Positions 53,046 to 63,275 are shown, counted from the first letter of the stretch. The stretch: DNA of 64,000 nucleotides from Spirochaetota bacterium (GCA_029265255.1 JAJUJQ010000003.1:127016-191015); one strand, 5' to 3'. A program made the numbers and translations. Notes: generated by a model from the sequence alone, not told the origin.

Positions 53046-53776
53046 CGCAGTATTCAATCTTAAATCTTTCAAAACGATTCGGAGAGCTACTGGTGCTCGA
53101 CCGTGTAAGCTTTGACTTCTCCCCATCATCCATCACTGCGATTCTTGGCCCCAGTGGATGCGGCAAAACGACACTCCTCAATATAATCGCTGGCATGACT
53201 CCATTCAATGCAGGGACGATTGATATACCTATCGCGCGTACTTGCTCCTATTGCTTTCAGGAACCGCGCCTTCTCGACTGGCTGACCGCAGAAGATAACA
53301 TGCGTTACGCATTGTCTGGCCTTAATGACAGAGACAATGTCGAATTGCGAATTCAGCGTTTTCTCAGGGAAGCTGGTCTTGAAGAGTTCAAGAGATATTT
53401 TCCACCCCAATTATCGGGAGGAATGCAGAAACGCCTCGCTCTCGCAAGGGCATTCGCATTTCCAGCGGAGCTGCTGCTACTTGATGAAGCATTCTCCGCC
53501 ATCGATCTGAGACAGAAACGTGAACTCATGAATGCTTTTTTAAATTTGTGGAAAGAAGAGAAACCGACGGTTCTCTTGGTTACCCACGATCTCTATGATG
53601 CGTTACTCCTTGCAGACAGAGTAATTGTTCTTAGCGCCCGGCCTGGGCAGGTTCGTGGCATGATCGATATCTCAGTAGCCCAGACGAGCCGACGGTTCGC
53701 AGATGAGGAGATGGCGCGGATCGAAAGAGCGCTCTATGATCTCATTGACGTCCCCGCGAGAGAAAACAATCGATAA
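53042..53776 (+). CDS. ABC transporter ATP-binding protein
   Basis: A 244-residue ATPase: Walker A GPSGCGKTT (about 37-45), Q-loop, signature LSGGMQKR, Walker B LLLLDEAFSAID, and the switch His in VTHDLYDAL. It resembles SsuB/TauB/ThiZ and powers the upstream permease. An open frame continues upstream inside the permease gene but is not needed. It ends 15 bp before the convergent histidine kinase gene. Confidence 0.93.
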   Translation: MTQYSILNLSKRFGELLVLDRVSFDFSPSSITAILGPSGCGKTTLLNIIAGMTPFNAGTIDIPIARTCSYCFQEPRLLDWLTAEDNMRYALSGLNDRDNVELRIQRFLREAGLEEFKRYFPPQLSGGMQKRLALARAFAFPAELLLLDEAFSAIDLRQKRELMNAFLNLWKEEKPTVLLVTHDLYDALLLADRVIVLSARPGQVRGMIDISVAQTSRRFADEEMARIERALYDLIDVPARENNR

Positions 53777-53791
53777 ACCCCTGCACGATAA

Positions 53792-55681
53792 TCAGCTATT
53801 CTCACGATTCAGCGCGGCGGCACACGCGTGGACAAGTTGTGCAGGAGAAAATGGTTTCATAAGGAGAGGAAGTCTTCTGTCTGAGATCGAATCGGCATTC
53901 TCATGTCCGGTCATGAAAAGCGATGCGCGAACAGAGCCGCTTTTGACAAGACGCTCAAACAGAGCAAGGCCATCGAGGCTCGCGAGATACACATCGGTGA
54001 TGAGAAGATCGAAGGGGCCATTTTCCGAGGCAAGAAGCGCTTCTCCCGCGTTACTGCAGGGGTTGATGTCAGCTCCTGCTCGCTGAAGAATTCGAGCACA
54101 TGAGATAAGCACTGAGCTGTCGTCATCGACAATGAGTATCCGCTTTCCGCGCAGCCTCTGGGCGTCAGTTCCCTTGAGCCATTCATGGTCCTGCCCTATG
54201 TCTCTGGGTGCCGCATCAGGAGATCCAGCGTGAATTGGCGACATGCATATTCCGAAGACCGAGCCCTTCCCTGGAGTACTCTCGACGAATATGCGGATAG
54301 CGTTCAATTCCGCGAGCGATTTTACGATTGAAAGGCCGAGGCCAGTGCCTTCTCCTTCAGGCTTTGTGGAGAAAAACGGATCAAAGATTTTTTCTAAAAT
54401 TTGCCGAGTCATCCCACAGCCATTATCTTCCACAAAAATACACGCACAGGGGCTGGCATAAGGCAGCGCATCTCCAATGCTCACAGCCCCCTGAGGTGGA
54501 GCTTCTCTCAGTTCGAGCCGGATCGTGATTCGAGGGAATTCCGTTTTTTCCACCGCATCACGGGCGTTGACGACAAGATTGAGAATCATCTGCTCCAGGT
54601 GGCCTGGATCAACATGAACGAAGCAGGGGCTCTCCGTGTTTTCCAGCACAAGCTTGATGCGTTCGGGCAGAAGGCGCGAAAGCATCCGATATGTACTGCT
54701 GAGGATATCTCTCAGATCGACTGTCTGGGGCGAATAGACTTTCTTTCTTGAAAAAGAAAGCAGCTGACGAGTCAAGCTTGACGTTCTTTGAATAACCTGT
54801 TCAAGACCTTTGATGTCTTCCGAAATGGCATCGGGAGCTGTTATATCAAGCTTGACCATTTCGAGATACCCAATCATCGATGTCATAAAATTATTCAGGT
54901 CATGCGCGACGCCGCTCGCAAGCTTGCCGATCGCTTCCAATTTTTGCGACTGAAAGAGCTCCTCCTGCAACCGCTTCGATTCTGTGATATCAAGGCATTC
55001 GAGAAGGATGACAGGGGTGTCTTTTTCATCCATGCGAAAGTGAGAAAAGCTGCAGAGAAGGTCTCTAGGACCCCTTCCAAAATCCTTTATCCTGATTTCC
55101 CGCTGAATAGTTTCACCATGTTGTGTGCGCTGGCAGATTTCTTCCCAATTGGTTTCCTCGACAAACATGCTGCGCAGGGAATGGATCGTCTTCTCGTCAC
55201 CGACAAGCACCGAAAACGCCTGATTTCTTTCTATGATGGATCCATCTGGTTGTGCTAGGCATCTTCCTGCAAGCCCATACGCAAAAAGGCTCCGATACCG
55301 TCGTTCGCTATCCCGCAGACGGCGTTCCATGGAAGCTCGATAGAGCCCCGCATGAGCGCTTGCAATTAGTTCTTTTGAGGAAAATGGCTTTTCGAGCACT
55401 GCGACTGGTTCCGATTCGCGGAGCGAATCATCCGCAGAAGAAATGGAGTGATTGCTGAGGAGAATGCAATATACCCCTGCTTCTCTCCGCGCTTTTCGGG
55501 CAAGCGCCAGGGCCTCGGTGTCCCGGTCTCCAATGTCGAGGATGAGCAATCTGTGCCTGTGCAGGTCCGCTTCAGCCTTGTCAGGCGTAAGATGCAGCGA
55601 AACCGGGGCTAATCCCGCAGACTTCAGCGTCATGGCAATATCATGAGCGATGATGCTGTCAGGCACCATGATACATATCAT
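53792..55681 (-). CDS. Hybrid sensor histidine kinase with N- and C-terminal receiver domains
   Basis: A 629-residue cytoplasmic protein. N-terminal receiver-like domain (about 1-110) has Asp in [10 protein letters not shown] and the conserved Lys in [10 protein letters not shown] but lacks the usual acidic pair. A PAS domain (about 120-240) follows, then the phosphoacceptor helix [18 protein letters not shown], the ATPase domain ([34 protein letters not shown]), and a C-terminal receiver ([33 protein letters not shown]). It has no membrane segment and no DNA-binding output. It lies 10 bp after the protease gene, at the operon's end. Confidence 0.9.
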   Translation of the reverse strand: MICIMVPDSIIAHDIAMTLKSAGLAPVSLHLTPDKAEADLHRHRLLILDIGDRDTEALALARKARREAGVYCILLSNHSISSADDSLRESEPVAVLEKPFSSKELIASAHAGLYRASMERRLRDSERRYRSLFAYGLAGRCLAQPDGSIIERNQAFSVLVGDEKTIHSLRSMFVEETNWEEICQRTQHGETIQREIRIKDFGRGPRDLLCSFSHFRMDEKDTPVILLECLDITESKRLQEELFQSQKLEAIGKLASGVAHDLNNFMTSMIGYLEMVKLDITAPDAISEDIKGLEQVIQRTSSLTRQLLSFSRKKVYSPQTVDLRDILSSTYRMLSRLLPERIKLVLENTESPCFVHVDPGHLEQMILNLVVNARDAVEKTEFPRITIRLELREAPPQGAVSIGDALPYASPCACIFVEDNGCGMTRQILEKIFDPFFSTKPEGEGTGLGLSIVKSLAELNAIRIFVESTPGKGSVFGICMSPIHAGSPDAAPRDIGQDHEWLKGTDAQRLRGKRILIVDDDSSVLISCARILQRAGADINPCSNAGEALLASENGPFDLLITDVYLASLDGLALFERLVKSGSVRASLFMTGHENADSISDRRLPLLMKPFSPAQLVHACAAALNRENS

Positions 55682-55691
55682 GTTTTTATCC

Positions 55692-57635
55692 TCAGATCAT
55701 TGTATCACTCATGGCAGGTATTTCCAGCCTAATAGTGCGCTCGAAATAACCGCTTCGACGTGATGTTACACTGAATTCCACAAGAAATACCTTTGATTCT
55801 CTGTCTGGTCTGAGTCTGCTGATCGTTATGACATCGTTTTCTGAAATGCCCGACTCATCCGCGATTTCGGAAGGGCAAACCCAGGCGGCAACGTACCGTC
55901 CAAGACCATTCTTGGTGTTCTCCAAAGCTACCAGACGAATCCCCATCAGCGCTTCAAGAATAATCTGGCGATCGACTGTATCCCAGATGTCGAGAAGGGA
56001 AGGTCCGCGTTGATGTGAAAGCCTGCGCAATCTGAAGACGGACTTGTAATCCCGCTGCGCTTCTACCAAGCAGAGAGAATCTGGCGGGAAGGAGGACATC
56101 TGCAGCTGTGCCGCCGCACTATCCTTGATGCGGACACCTTGGATGGATTCGAGCGTGTCGCCCGAGAGCAGACGGTTCCGGTTAGTGCCGATATCCGCAA
56201 GTATAGCCGGGTTCTGACCGCTCCCCTTGCCGAGCACCAATCCGAGTCTATTGTGAACGATCGATCCCCCCGTGAACAGATTCGGAAGAGAGGCATGTAT
56301 CCATGTGCTTGGGAGAGCGAAATTGATGTTTTGAAAATTTTGCAAGCCGGCAAAGACCATTCCTGCAAGACGTCCACTGGACACAAAAAGCGGACTGCCC
56401 GAATTGCCCATGTTAACCGGTACATCGATCTGAACCGCCTCACCGAAAGAGATGATTTTTCTTCCAAACGAACTTACGATGCCTGCGTTGACCGAATTTT
56501 CCAATCCAACAGGGGAGCCTGCCGCATAGACTCTTTCTCCCGGTTGAAGCGCCATCGCAACCGGAATATGGATGATGGTTCTAGCTTTTTCTTCTGATCG
56601 AATGAGGGCCAGATCCATTTCTTCGTCCCATCCAACTACCTTTGCGGGAATTCTGATGGCGGGATTGTCGGAAGGCTTGATGCTGAGTCGAGAATAGCCT
56701 TCATATTCAGGATCGACCTCGCTTCTGATCACATGATGATTGGTGAGATAGAGCCCTGGAGCAACCTGGAAAGCGGTACCCACGACCCGATCCGGAACCG
56801 AATATCCTCCGGATATTCGGAACCCCTTGTCGACATAGACTGTCACTACGCTCTGTACAGCTGACGAAAGCCATTCCTGGGAACCGCCATTGGAGGGGGG
56901 CGATGAAGGCTGTTGTCTTTTAGATAGAGATTCGAACCAGAGGGCAGCATCTTCATCACCCTGCTCGCGCGCACGGAGTGACCAGGCTGCAAAAGCGGCT
57001 GATGGTGTCAGGTCATCTGGGGCAGGAATTCCCGAAAGAGAAGGAGAGGTTTCTTGAATCCATGCGAAAATCAGGTTTCCTGGGGCTTCTGCAACCCCTG
57101 CGATCAACGATTTCCCGGCGGCGTATCCAACATTCTTGTAATACTGTTCCGCATGACCCAGAAGCAAGCGTATCTGCGTTTCAGGAGTCGCCCAGGCTTC
57201 TAGGGAGGAAGGAAGGACATCAGGCGAGATCTGTGCAGCCCGCGCAAACAAAACAAGCGCTCGAGCCGATGAAGCGAAGCGGCGAGCCGCGGCATAATCT
57301 GCGGAAGCAATAGAATCCGTAAGTTTTGATTCAAGCGATTCGGCCCCTTTGTGGAATAGTGCCAGCAATCGTTCTTCACTCAGAACCGAAGCTGAAACGG
57401 ATCCTGTTTTCTGAGTGCCGAGAAGGTCAGCTACCTGTTCAAGACAGGATTCTGGATCTTCCATCGCGAGCTTTTCCAATTTTCGTTCGAGCAGAGCTGA
57501 GGCTGGCTCTCCGGGATTTTCCACCGATTTGTTGGTGGAAATACACCCGCATAAAATTGCATGCACGGCCAGAAGGATCAATACAAGGCTCAGAGGAAAA
57601 CGAGTGCGTCCTTCAAAGGCCTGCGTTGGTGTCAT
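55692..57635 (-). CDS. Trypsin-like serine protease lipoprotein (HtrA-like)
   Basis: A 647-residue exported lipoprotein: signal peptide and lipobox LCGC (lipidated Cys 31), a helical N-terminal region of about 240 residues, then an S1C-type protease domain with catalytic His in YLTNHHVI near 299, Asp in DLALIR near 341 and Ser in MGNSGSPLF near 413. No PDZ domain is obvious after it; a PDZ-like segment (about 490-560) may be present (SGDTLESIQGVRIKD). The open frame extends upstream into ftsH, but ATG 57635, 11 bp after ftsH, begins the signal peptide. It probably degrades or folds envelope proteins. Confidence 0.82.
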   Translation of the reverse strand: MTPTQAFEGRTRFPLSLVLILLAVHAILCGCISTNKSVENPGEPASALLERKLEKLAMEDPESCLEQVADLLGTQKTGSVSASVLSEERLLALFHKGAESLESKLTDSIASADYAAARRFASSARALVLFARAAQISPDVLPSSLEAWATPETQIRLLLGHAEQYYKNVGYAAGKSLIAGVAEAPGNLIFAWIQETSPSLSGIPAPDDLTPSAAFAAWSLRAREQGDEDAALWFESLSKRQQPSSPPSNGGSQEWLSSAVQSVVTVYVDKGFRISGGYSVPDRVVGTAFQVAPGLYLTNHHVIRSEVDPEYEGYSRLSIKPSDNPAIRIPAKVVGWDEEMDLALIRSEEKARTIIHIPVAMALQPGERVYAAGSPVGLENSVNAGIVSSFGRKIISFGEAVQIDVPVNMGNSGSPLFVSSGRLAGMVFAGLQNFQNINFALPSTWIHASLPNLFTGGSIVHNRLGLVLGKGSGQNPAILADIGTNRNRLLSGDTLESIQGVRIKDSAAAQLQMSSFPPDSLCLVEAQRDYKSVFRLRRLSHQRGPSLLDIWDTVDRQIILEALMGIRLVALENTKNGLGRYVAAWVCPSEIADESGISENDVITISRLRPDRESKVFLVEFSVTSRRSGYFERTIRLEIPAMSDTMI

Positions 57636-57645
57636 GAGGAGCGCC

Positions 57646-59526
57646 TTAGCATTGTGCCGGAATTTCCTCGGCGATTGTGCCTTCTCCGATACCAAGCAAC
57701 GAACGGACATCAGCGTCCTCAAGCGTTTCCACCTGGATGAGACGGTCTGCCAGCGCGAGCAGTTTTTCTTTTTCGTTCTTGAGAATATCCATCGCTTTAT
57801 CGAGCGCGGATTTAAGCAGTTTTTGCACCGCAGCATCGATCCTTCGTGCTGTTTCTTCGGAATAGTCTTTATGCTGAGCGATTTCTCTTCCGAGGAAAAT
57901 AGGTTCTTCCTCCTGTCCAAGCGCTACAGGCCCTATGTCGTCGGACATACCCCACTCACACACCATTTTCCTCGCAATTTCGGTTGCCTGCTTGAGATCC
58001 TGGGCAGCGCCCGTTGTCGTTTCGCCATAGACGATTTTTTCTGCAACATAACCACCATACGAAATGACGATTCTATCGAACAACCAACCAAAGGATCGAG
58101 AATAGGTGTCCTTTTCCGGAAGTGAAAGCGCAAGTCCAAGGGCTCTGCCTCGTGGAACTATGGTGACCTTATGTAATGGGTCTGCGTTCGGAAGAAAATA
58201 GTGCAACAGCGCATGCCCAGACTCATGGATCGCGGTTGCCCTCTTTTCTTCATCGGCGATGACAAGGCTCTTCCTGGCGACCCCCATGAGAATTTTATCG
58301 CGCGCATCTTCAAAGTCGTCCATTTCAACGATTTCCTTGTTCTTGCGGATTGCGAAAAGAGCCGCCTCATTGACGAGGTTTGCAAGATCCGCTCCAGAGG
58401 TGCCAGGAGTAGCCCGAGCGAGCCGTTCGATATCCACATTGGATGAAACCGGAATCTTAGCCATATGTATCTTGAGGATTTCAGCCCGTTCTTGGACATC
58501 CGGCATGGCGACCACAACCTGACGATCAAATCGTCCTGGCCGCAGCAGCGCAGGATCGAGCACATCGGGTCTGTTCGTTGCCGCGAGAACGATGACACCA
58601 TCCTTTGTATCAAATCCATCCATCTCAACCAGCATCTGATTCAGAGTCTGCTCGCGTTCATCATGTCCACCGCCCAGCCCAGAGCCTCTTGTTCGACCCA
58701 CGGCATCCAACTCGTCGATGAAGATGATGCATGGAGCATGCTTGCGTCCCTGTTCAAAAAGATCTCGTACCCTGCTCGCGCCGACACCCACGAACATTTC
58801 CACGAAATCTGATCCCGACATGTGAAAAAAGGGAACATTTGCTTCGCCGGCGGTCGCTTTTGCGATAAGTGTTTTGCCTGTTCCCGGCATTCCGACAAGC
58901 AGCACCCCTTTGGGGATCTTGGCGCCCATTTTGACGAATTTTCTCGGGTTTTTGAGATAATCAACAACCTCCATCAGTTCATACTTTGCTTCTTTTTGAC
59001 CAGCAACGTCATTGAAGGTTACCTTTTTTCCGGATTCATCATAGAGTTTCGCCCTGCTTTTGCCGAAAGTGAAGGCCTTGTTGTTGCCCTGCATCTGGCG
59101 CATCATGATCCAAATGAGAATGAATCCAAACAGCCAGGGTGTCAGTTCGAATAAAATTTGCAAGGGGCTTGTTCCGCTTGCCACGCCGATGACGGTGACA
59201 CCCTTTTCCTCAAGACGGACTAATAACTCTGAATCGAAATAGGGAATCCTGGTCCTGAACTGCGCTTCAGCTCCACCCTTTCCCTTCAGCACCCCCTCGA
59301 TGTCTCTCTGATCGGTTATCCTTACGGATTTGACCTCTCCAAGTTCGATATATGAAAGAAACGATGAATAGGGAATTTCTCTCGCATTGTCTTTTTCGCC
59401 AAAAAGAAGATATGCACCGAAAAGCACAAGAAGTGAGAAGAACACCGCAATTGCAGCCCTGTTCCTTCCTGGCACAGCAGGAAGGTCCGGCTTCCGGTCA
59501 TGGTTGTCACTATTCTGGTCAGACAT
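57646..59526 (-). CDS. ftsH: ATP-dependent zinc metalloprotease FtsH
   Basis: A 626-residue membrane protease for quality control and regulated proteolysis. It has two N-terminal transmembrane segments (about 24-42 and 128-142) flanking an extracytoplasmic domain, AAA domain with GMPGTGKT at 212-219 and [10 protein letters not shown], the SRH, and the zinc site HESGH near 433. It overlaps tilS by 8 bp. The order tilS-ftsH is conserved in many bacteria. Confidence 0.97.
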   Translation of the reverse strand: MSDQNSDNHDRKPDLPAVPGRNRAAIAVFFSLLVLFGAYLLFGEKDNAREIPYSSFLSYIELGEVKSVRITDQRDIEGVLKGKGGAEAQFRTRIPYFDSELLVRLEEKGVTVIGVASGTSPLQILFELTPWLFGFILIWIMMRQMQGNNKAFTFGKSRAKLYDESGKKVTFNDVAGQKEAKYELMEVVDYLKNPRKFVKMGAKIPKGVLLVGMPGTGKTLIAKATAGEANVPFFHMSGSDFVEMFVGVGASRVRDLFEQGRKHAPCIIFIDELDAVGRTRGSGLGGGHDEREQTLNQMLVEMDGFDTKDGVIVLAATNRPDVLDPALLRPGRFDRQVVVAMPDVQERAEILKIHMAKIPVSSNVDIERLARATPGTSGADLANLVNEAALFAIRKNKEIVEMDDFEDARDKILMGVARKSLVIADEEKRATAIHESGHALLHYFLPNADPLHKVTIVPRGRALGLALSLPEKDTYSRSFGWLFDRIVISYGGYVAEKIVYGETTTGAAQDLKQATEIARKMVCEWGMSDDIGPVALGQEEEPIFLGREIAQHKDYSEETARRIDAAVQKLLKSALDKAMDILKNEKEKLLALADRLIQVETLEDADVRSLLGIGEGTIAEEIPAQC

Positions 59527-60982
59527 GTTTGGGCAATACTCCTTTCAATGACAGCATAACGAATTTTTCCTTTTTCGGACAGGACCCCCCGGAACGCTGC
59601 ACAAAGATTTCGATTTCTTCAAGTTCCTCATTGACACCAAGAATTGCAGAAATTCCATCCAGGTCCTCTGCGATCAAGATCTGGCTGCGCGAGCTGTGAG
59701 ACATACTCATCTTTCGCAGGTATTTCTCTATCTGAATTTGTTTTCCATCAATAAATATCGAATCCCCAGGTCTCCGGTCTCTCAGAATGAAAGGAAAATC
59801 AAGGTTGAGTCGCACAGACTTACGCTCTTTCTCAACCCCTGGCGCATCTGCTTCTGAAGTCGTTATTTCAAAAGAACACGATTTTAGCACGTATGTTCCT
59901 TCACTAGCCACGAGCACGAATTTTGATTCGGCTTCCCTCATTGTACTTTCAACATGGAACCTTCGCCATTCGAGATTCGATGATCCTTCAGTCTTGCCAA
60001 CGCATCGGAGGAAACCGTCGTGCACCTCAAAAGCATACCCTCCTGCCTCCCACGATTGGCCTCTTTTATTCAAATATCCGAGCAGCTGCACACCTGCCTT
60101 CCCAGCTTTTTGAGAAGGCACCCCCGCGATAGCAAGGAATTTTTTCATGATCTCGATACGAATTGCAGGATGAAGCACTGAAAACTTTAGAAGATCAAGT
60201 TCCGTTTGCCCACTTGCGACACGAATCATCTCTGTCGATCGTTCCTCGCCTATCGACCTTATAAGTTCAACGGCATATCTGAATTCGTGCAGATAGGAAT
60301 GCAGCGCACGCCTCCACGAAGGAAAGTTACGTTCAAGCAGAGGAATGAGCTCATGACGGATCCGATTTCTCATAAAACCCATATCTCGATTGCTCGAATC
60401 TTCAGACCAGGATAGCTGCTTGATTTCCGCGTATTGCGTAATCTGACTTCTTTCAATATCGAGCAAAGGTCTGAGCACGCGTATGTTCTTGGAATCGAAA
60501 AGCATGCCTGATGCCTTGATGCCCGTCAGCGCATGGATTGACCCCCCTCTTAGAAAATAGAGAAGCATGGTTTCGCGTTGATCGTCTGCATGATGTGCAG
60601 TGAGAATCGTATTGATTGAATATCGCTGTGCGACACGATAGAGCGCGTGATAGCGATAAGTTCTCGCTGCTGCCTCAAGACCGCATTTCTTTCTCCTGGC
60701 ATACTGCTCGATCGCTCCTGGCTGTATCGCAACAATAGTGAGGGGAACACGAAGCTCTCTGCAAATGGAAGCGACTTGTTTTTTTTCTGCATCCAGTTCC
60801 TCGGAAGGTCTCAGGTTATGCCTGACATAGACTGCTCTGATCCCCGAGAAACCAGCATCCACAAGCGCATGGAGAAGAACCGTGGAATCCTTGCCTCCTG
60901 AAAACGCGACAATGATCGCGGTTTTATAAGTGATGCCATGTTTCGTCAGAAAACTTTTCACCCGATGCTCGATACGGTTCAT
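59519..60982 (-). CDS. tilS: tRNA(Ile)-lysidine synthase
   Basis: TilS converts C34 of tRNA-Ile(CAU) to lysidine with ATP, allowing AUA decoding. The 487-residue protein has the PP-loop SGGKDS at 28-33 and LTAHHADDQRETMLLYFLRG. A substrate-binding domain and a C-terminal domain (about 380-487) follow. GGAGAGG precedes ATG 60982. It heads the operon tilS-ftsH-protease-histidine kinase. Confidence 0.95.
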   Translation of the reverse strand: MNRIEHRVKSFLTKHGITYKTAIIVAFSGGKDSTVLLHALVDAGFSGIRAVYVRHNLRPSEELDAEKKQVASICRELRVPLTIVAIQPGAIEQYARRKKCGLEAAARTYRYHALYRVAQRYSINTILTAHHADDQRETMLLYFLRGGSIHALTGIKASGMLFDSKNIRVLRPLLDIERSQITQYAEIKQLSWSEDSSNRDMGFMRNRIRHELIPLLERNFPSWRRALHSYLHEFRYAVELIRSIGEERSTEMIRVASGQTELDLLKFSVLHPAIRIEIMKKFLAIAGVPSQKAGKAGVQLLGYLNKRGQSWEAGGYAFEVHDGFLRCVGKTEGSSNLEWRRFHVESTMREAESKFVLVASEGTYVLKSCSFEITTSEADAPGVEKERKSVRLNLDFPFILRDRRPGDSIFIDGKQIQIEKYLRKMSMSHSSRSQILIAEDLDGISAILGVNEELEEIEIFVQRSGGSCPKKEKFVMLSLKGVLPKHV

Positions 60983-61002
60983 CGAAGCACCTCTCCGAGG
61001 AC

Positions 61003-61008
61003 ATTATA
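61003..61008 (-). promoter_or_regulatory. Candidate -10 box of the tilS operon
   Basis: A perfect TATAAT on the minus strand lies 20 bp before ATG 60982. I see no convincing -35 because the expected position falls in the T-run of the rplY terminator. The short leader contains GGAGAGG. Confidence 0.45.
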
Positions 61009-61024
61009 GAGATATCCCGAGAAA

Positions 61025-61065
61025 TAAAAAAACCAGTCCGCCCGATGTTCGTACAGGCGGACTGG
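61025..61065 (-). terminator. rplY terminator
   Basis: A 10-bp stem (61033-61042 with 61056-61065) is followed on the minus strand by TTTTTTTATTTC. It lies 31 bp after the rplY stop and ends the ispE-spoVG-tRNA-Gln-rplY unit. Confidence 0.93.
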
Positions 61066-61096
61066 ATGCAGGCTACGCTCCATTTTAGCCGGTGAA

Positions 61097-61750
61097 TTAT
61101 TCCTTCTTAATGCTCGCAGACGCTGCTTCAGGTTTTGCTTCCGGTTCTGCTTCAGCCGTTGCCGGTGCGACGGTCTGAGCAGCGGCCTCAGCGACTTCGC
61201 CGCGCGCAAATTTGATGATCGCGATAACCGTATCCGGATTAGCAAGAAGCCTGACTCCTTGAGGCATGGGAACATCGCGCAGATGAAGCGCGTGGTTGGC
61301 TTCTAGGTTCGTGATGTCCACATCGATTTTTTCAGGCAGATTGTCTGGATCGCATTCGACTTCGATATCATGGATCGCGTGCTCAAGAATACCGCCTTCG
61401 CGGACACCCTTAGCAGATCCTGTAAGATGAAGAGGAATCTTGGCATGCATTTTGCGGCCATGCTCCAGCACATTGAAATCGATATGCAATATTTCTCCCG
61501 ATAGGACATTGCGCTGGATTTCCTTCATAATAACCTGAAAACGTTTCTCTCCGACCCTGAGATCGAGAATGGTACTTTCAGTCATGCGTTTGGAAATTTC
61601 CGCAAATTCGCTGTTCTTTATAAAAAGCGGTGTCGGCTCGACATTCTTGCCATACAGCTGCGCGGGAATGTTCCCTTGCCTGCGGGCTGCCTTGAGAGCT
61701 CCTCCCGACATCGCTTCTCTGGGGAAGGCGTTCAGCACCATATGTTCCAT
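61097..61750 (-). CDS. rplY: 50S ribosomal protein L25 (Ctc form)
   Basis: L25 binds 5S rRNA. This is the long Ctc type: an N-terminal L25 domain (about 1-95, with ARRQGNIPAQLYGK) and a C-terminal beta domain (about 96-185, GKMHAKIPLHL-type MHAKIPLHLTG). The last about 30 residues are an Ala/Glu/Pro-rich tail. The protein has 217 residues. AAGGAG precedes ATG 61750. It lies directly after tRNA-Gln in the same direction. Confidence 0.95.
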   Translation of the reverse strand: MEHMVLNAFPREAMSGGALKAARRQGNIPAQLYGKNVEPTPLFIKNSEFAEISKRMTESTILDLRVGEKRFQVIMKEIQRNVLSGEILHIDFNVLEHGRKMHAKIPLHLTGSAKGVREGGILEHAIHDIEVECDPDNLPEKIDVDITNLEANHALHLRDVPMPQGVRLLANPDTVIAIIKFARGEVAEAAAQTVAPATAEAEPEAKPEAASASIKKE

Positions 61751-61782
61751 TTCCTACTCCTTGTTATTCGTATGTGCATTTC

Positions 61783-61854
61783 CTGGGACGGCAGGATTCG
61801 AACCTGCGCATGCCGGAACCAAAATCCGGAGGCTTACCGCTTGCCGACGTCCCA
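61783..61854 (-). tRNA. tRNA-Gln (UUG)
   Basis: A 72-nt cloverleaf on the minus strand: acceptor TGGGACG with CGTCCCA, D-arm with GGCAAGCGGTAAGCC, anticodon stem CCGGA/TCCGG with loop TTTTGGT (anticodon TTG at 61820-61822), T-arm GGTTCGAATCC. CCA is not encoded. It sits between spoVG (48 bp) and rplY (32 bp) in the same direction, so it is probably processed from their transcript. Confidence 0.97.
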
Positions 61855-61902
61855 AAGGAACAATCAGTAAGATCAGATGCGGATGCGCGCAAATTCCTAG
61901 GG

Positions 61903-62187
61903 TTAGTCGAACTCGGGTACGGAATCGTCGCTCGGCTTGTCTGCTTGATAAGCGGCAAGAATTTTTTCCTGCAGCTTGGTACGGAAATCCGGGCAGATTG
62001 GATGCGCAATGTCCTTGTACTCGCCAGTCTTCGTCCGCCGGCTCGGCATGGCGATGAACATGCCGCTTTTACCTTCGATGATTTTTACATTGTGTACGAC
62101 GAAACATTCATCAAAGGTGATGGTAACGTACGCTTTGAGCTTGCCTTCAGAGCTAACTTTCCTGATCCGGATGTCAGTAACTTCCAT
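61903..62187 (-). CDS. spoVG: SpoVG-family regulator
   Basis: A 94-residue nucleic-acid-binding regulator. The conserved core is plain: VTDIRIRKVSSEGKLKAYVTITFDECFVVHNVKIIEGKSGMFIAMPS, then AHPI. In Borrelia, SpoVG binds DNA and RNA. Its start overlaps the 3' end of ispE by 14 bp, as in many Gram-positives and spirochaetes where spoVG follows ispE. Confidence 0.97.
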   Translation of the reverse strand: MEVTDIRIRKVSSEGKLKAYVTITFDECFVVHNVKIIEGKSGMFIAMPSRRTKTGEYKDIAHPICPDFRTKLQEKILAAYQADKPSDDSVPEFD

Positions 62188-63190
62188 AGCAAGGGCGCTC
62201 CTTCTCTGACCTTATCGGTTCGTTGCAATTCTGAATATAACTTATGTTCATGCTTCGCGCAAGCGGTATTACAGGAATGAGCCGTTCTATTGCCTTATCA
62301 GTGTTTTTTCTGCCAGCAGACGCGACAGCTTCCTGCATACGTGGTATTGCGCTTTCGAATTTTTCTTTGTCCGCAAAGATGCCATAAGTACAGGAACCTG
62401 ATCCGGTGAGCCCGGCATGGCAGGCGCCTGCTTCGCGCAGACATCCGATGAGAGTGAGGTATTCTTCATGGACATGCAGCAGAGCTGGCAAAAAGTCGTT
62501 TTCGAAATTCCAATCCATTAAAGAACCTTGATACATTTGTATCAATTCTTCATCGGATCGCAGCTCCGAAAGAGGATGCCCTTCGATCATTTTCACTCTG
62601 TAAGAAGTTCTGAGATTTCCTGATTCTGTTCTCCAATCATCGAGAAGGCGATACGCTTCTATTGTTGACGACGCCCAACGAGGTTGTACGATCAACACCC
62701 CAAAATCGGTCCGAGCGTTGATCGGTGTGATGTGCTCTCCTCTTCCTCTGACGATCGCCGCCCCGCCCGATATGAAGAAAGGTACATCACTAGCGACCTG
62801 GGCTGCCAGATCTCTCAGCACATAATCGGAGAAAGGCATTCCACAAAGCATGTTCAAACCTGCTAGCACCGCGGCCGCGTCCGATCCGGCACCTCCCAGC
62901 CCGGCACCTGATGGAATATGTTTTTCCACGCGGATGCTGGCACCTAAAGACAAGCCTGCTGCCTTAAAAAAGATCCGCGCTGCCTTGAATACGGTGGAGT
63001 CGGACGGCGCGCAACCCAAATCTCCATCAATCGCAATCATGCCGTCTCTCCTTAGATCCAGTTCCAAAATGTCCGCGATATCCACGTTCTGGAAAATGCC
63101 TTCGATATCGTGGTATCCGTCTGCCTTCCTGCCGAAGACAGTCAGTCCGAGATTGATTTTTGCGTATGCTTCTATCCGTAGTGTGTCCAT
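62174..63190 (-). CDS. ispE: 4-diphosphocytidyl-2-C-methyl-D-erythritol kinase
   Basis: IspE phosphorylates CDP-ME in the MEP isoprenoid pathway. The 338-residue GHMP kinase has the start AYAKINLGLTVFG, the ATP loop HIPSGAGLGGAGSDAA, and LTGSGSCTYGIF. It is somewhat longer than usual (about 290), with extra residues at the C-terminus, some of which overlap spoVG. ATG 63190 has no Shine-Dalgarno sequence and lies 8 nt after a -10 box. It heads the unit ispE-spoVG-tRNA-Gln-rplY. Confidence 0.95.
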   Translation of the reverse strand: MDTLRIEAYAKINLGLTVFGRKADGYHDIEGIFQNVDIADILELDLRRDGMIAIDGDLGCAPSDSTVFKAARIFFKAAGLSLGASIRVEKHIPSGAGLGGAGSDAAAVLAGLNMLCGMPFSDYVLRDLAAQVASDVPFFISGGAAIVRGRGEHITPINARTDFGVLIVQPRWASSTIEAYRLLDDWRTESGNLRTSYRVKMIEGHPLSELRSDEELIQMYQGSLMDWNFENDFLPALLHVHEEYLTLIGCLREAGACHAGLTGSGSCTYGIFADKEKFESAIPRMQEAVASAGRKNTDKAIERLIPVIPLARSMNISYIQNCNEPIRSEKERPCYGSY

Positions 63191-63198
63191 GGGAATCT

Positions 63199-63228
63199 AC
63201 TCTACTATTTCTTAGCTCAAAAAGTCAA
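63199..63228 (-). promoter_or_regulatory. ispE promoter, leaderless geometry
   Basis: TTGACT (63223-63228) is 18 bp from TAGAGT (63199-63204) on the minus strand, then 8 nt to ATG 63190. Confidence 0.5.
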
Positions 63229-63275
63229 AAACAGTTCTGTTCATCAAGCTTTTCTTTATCAATATTCGATTTTCC

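Noticed and set aside
57636..57920. 95-codon extension of the protease into ftsH
   Set aside because: The extension is the ftsH 3' end in another frame; a clean lipoprotein signal peptide begins at 57635.
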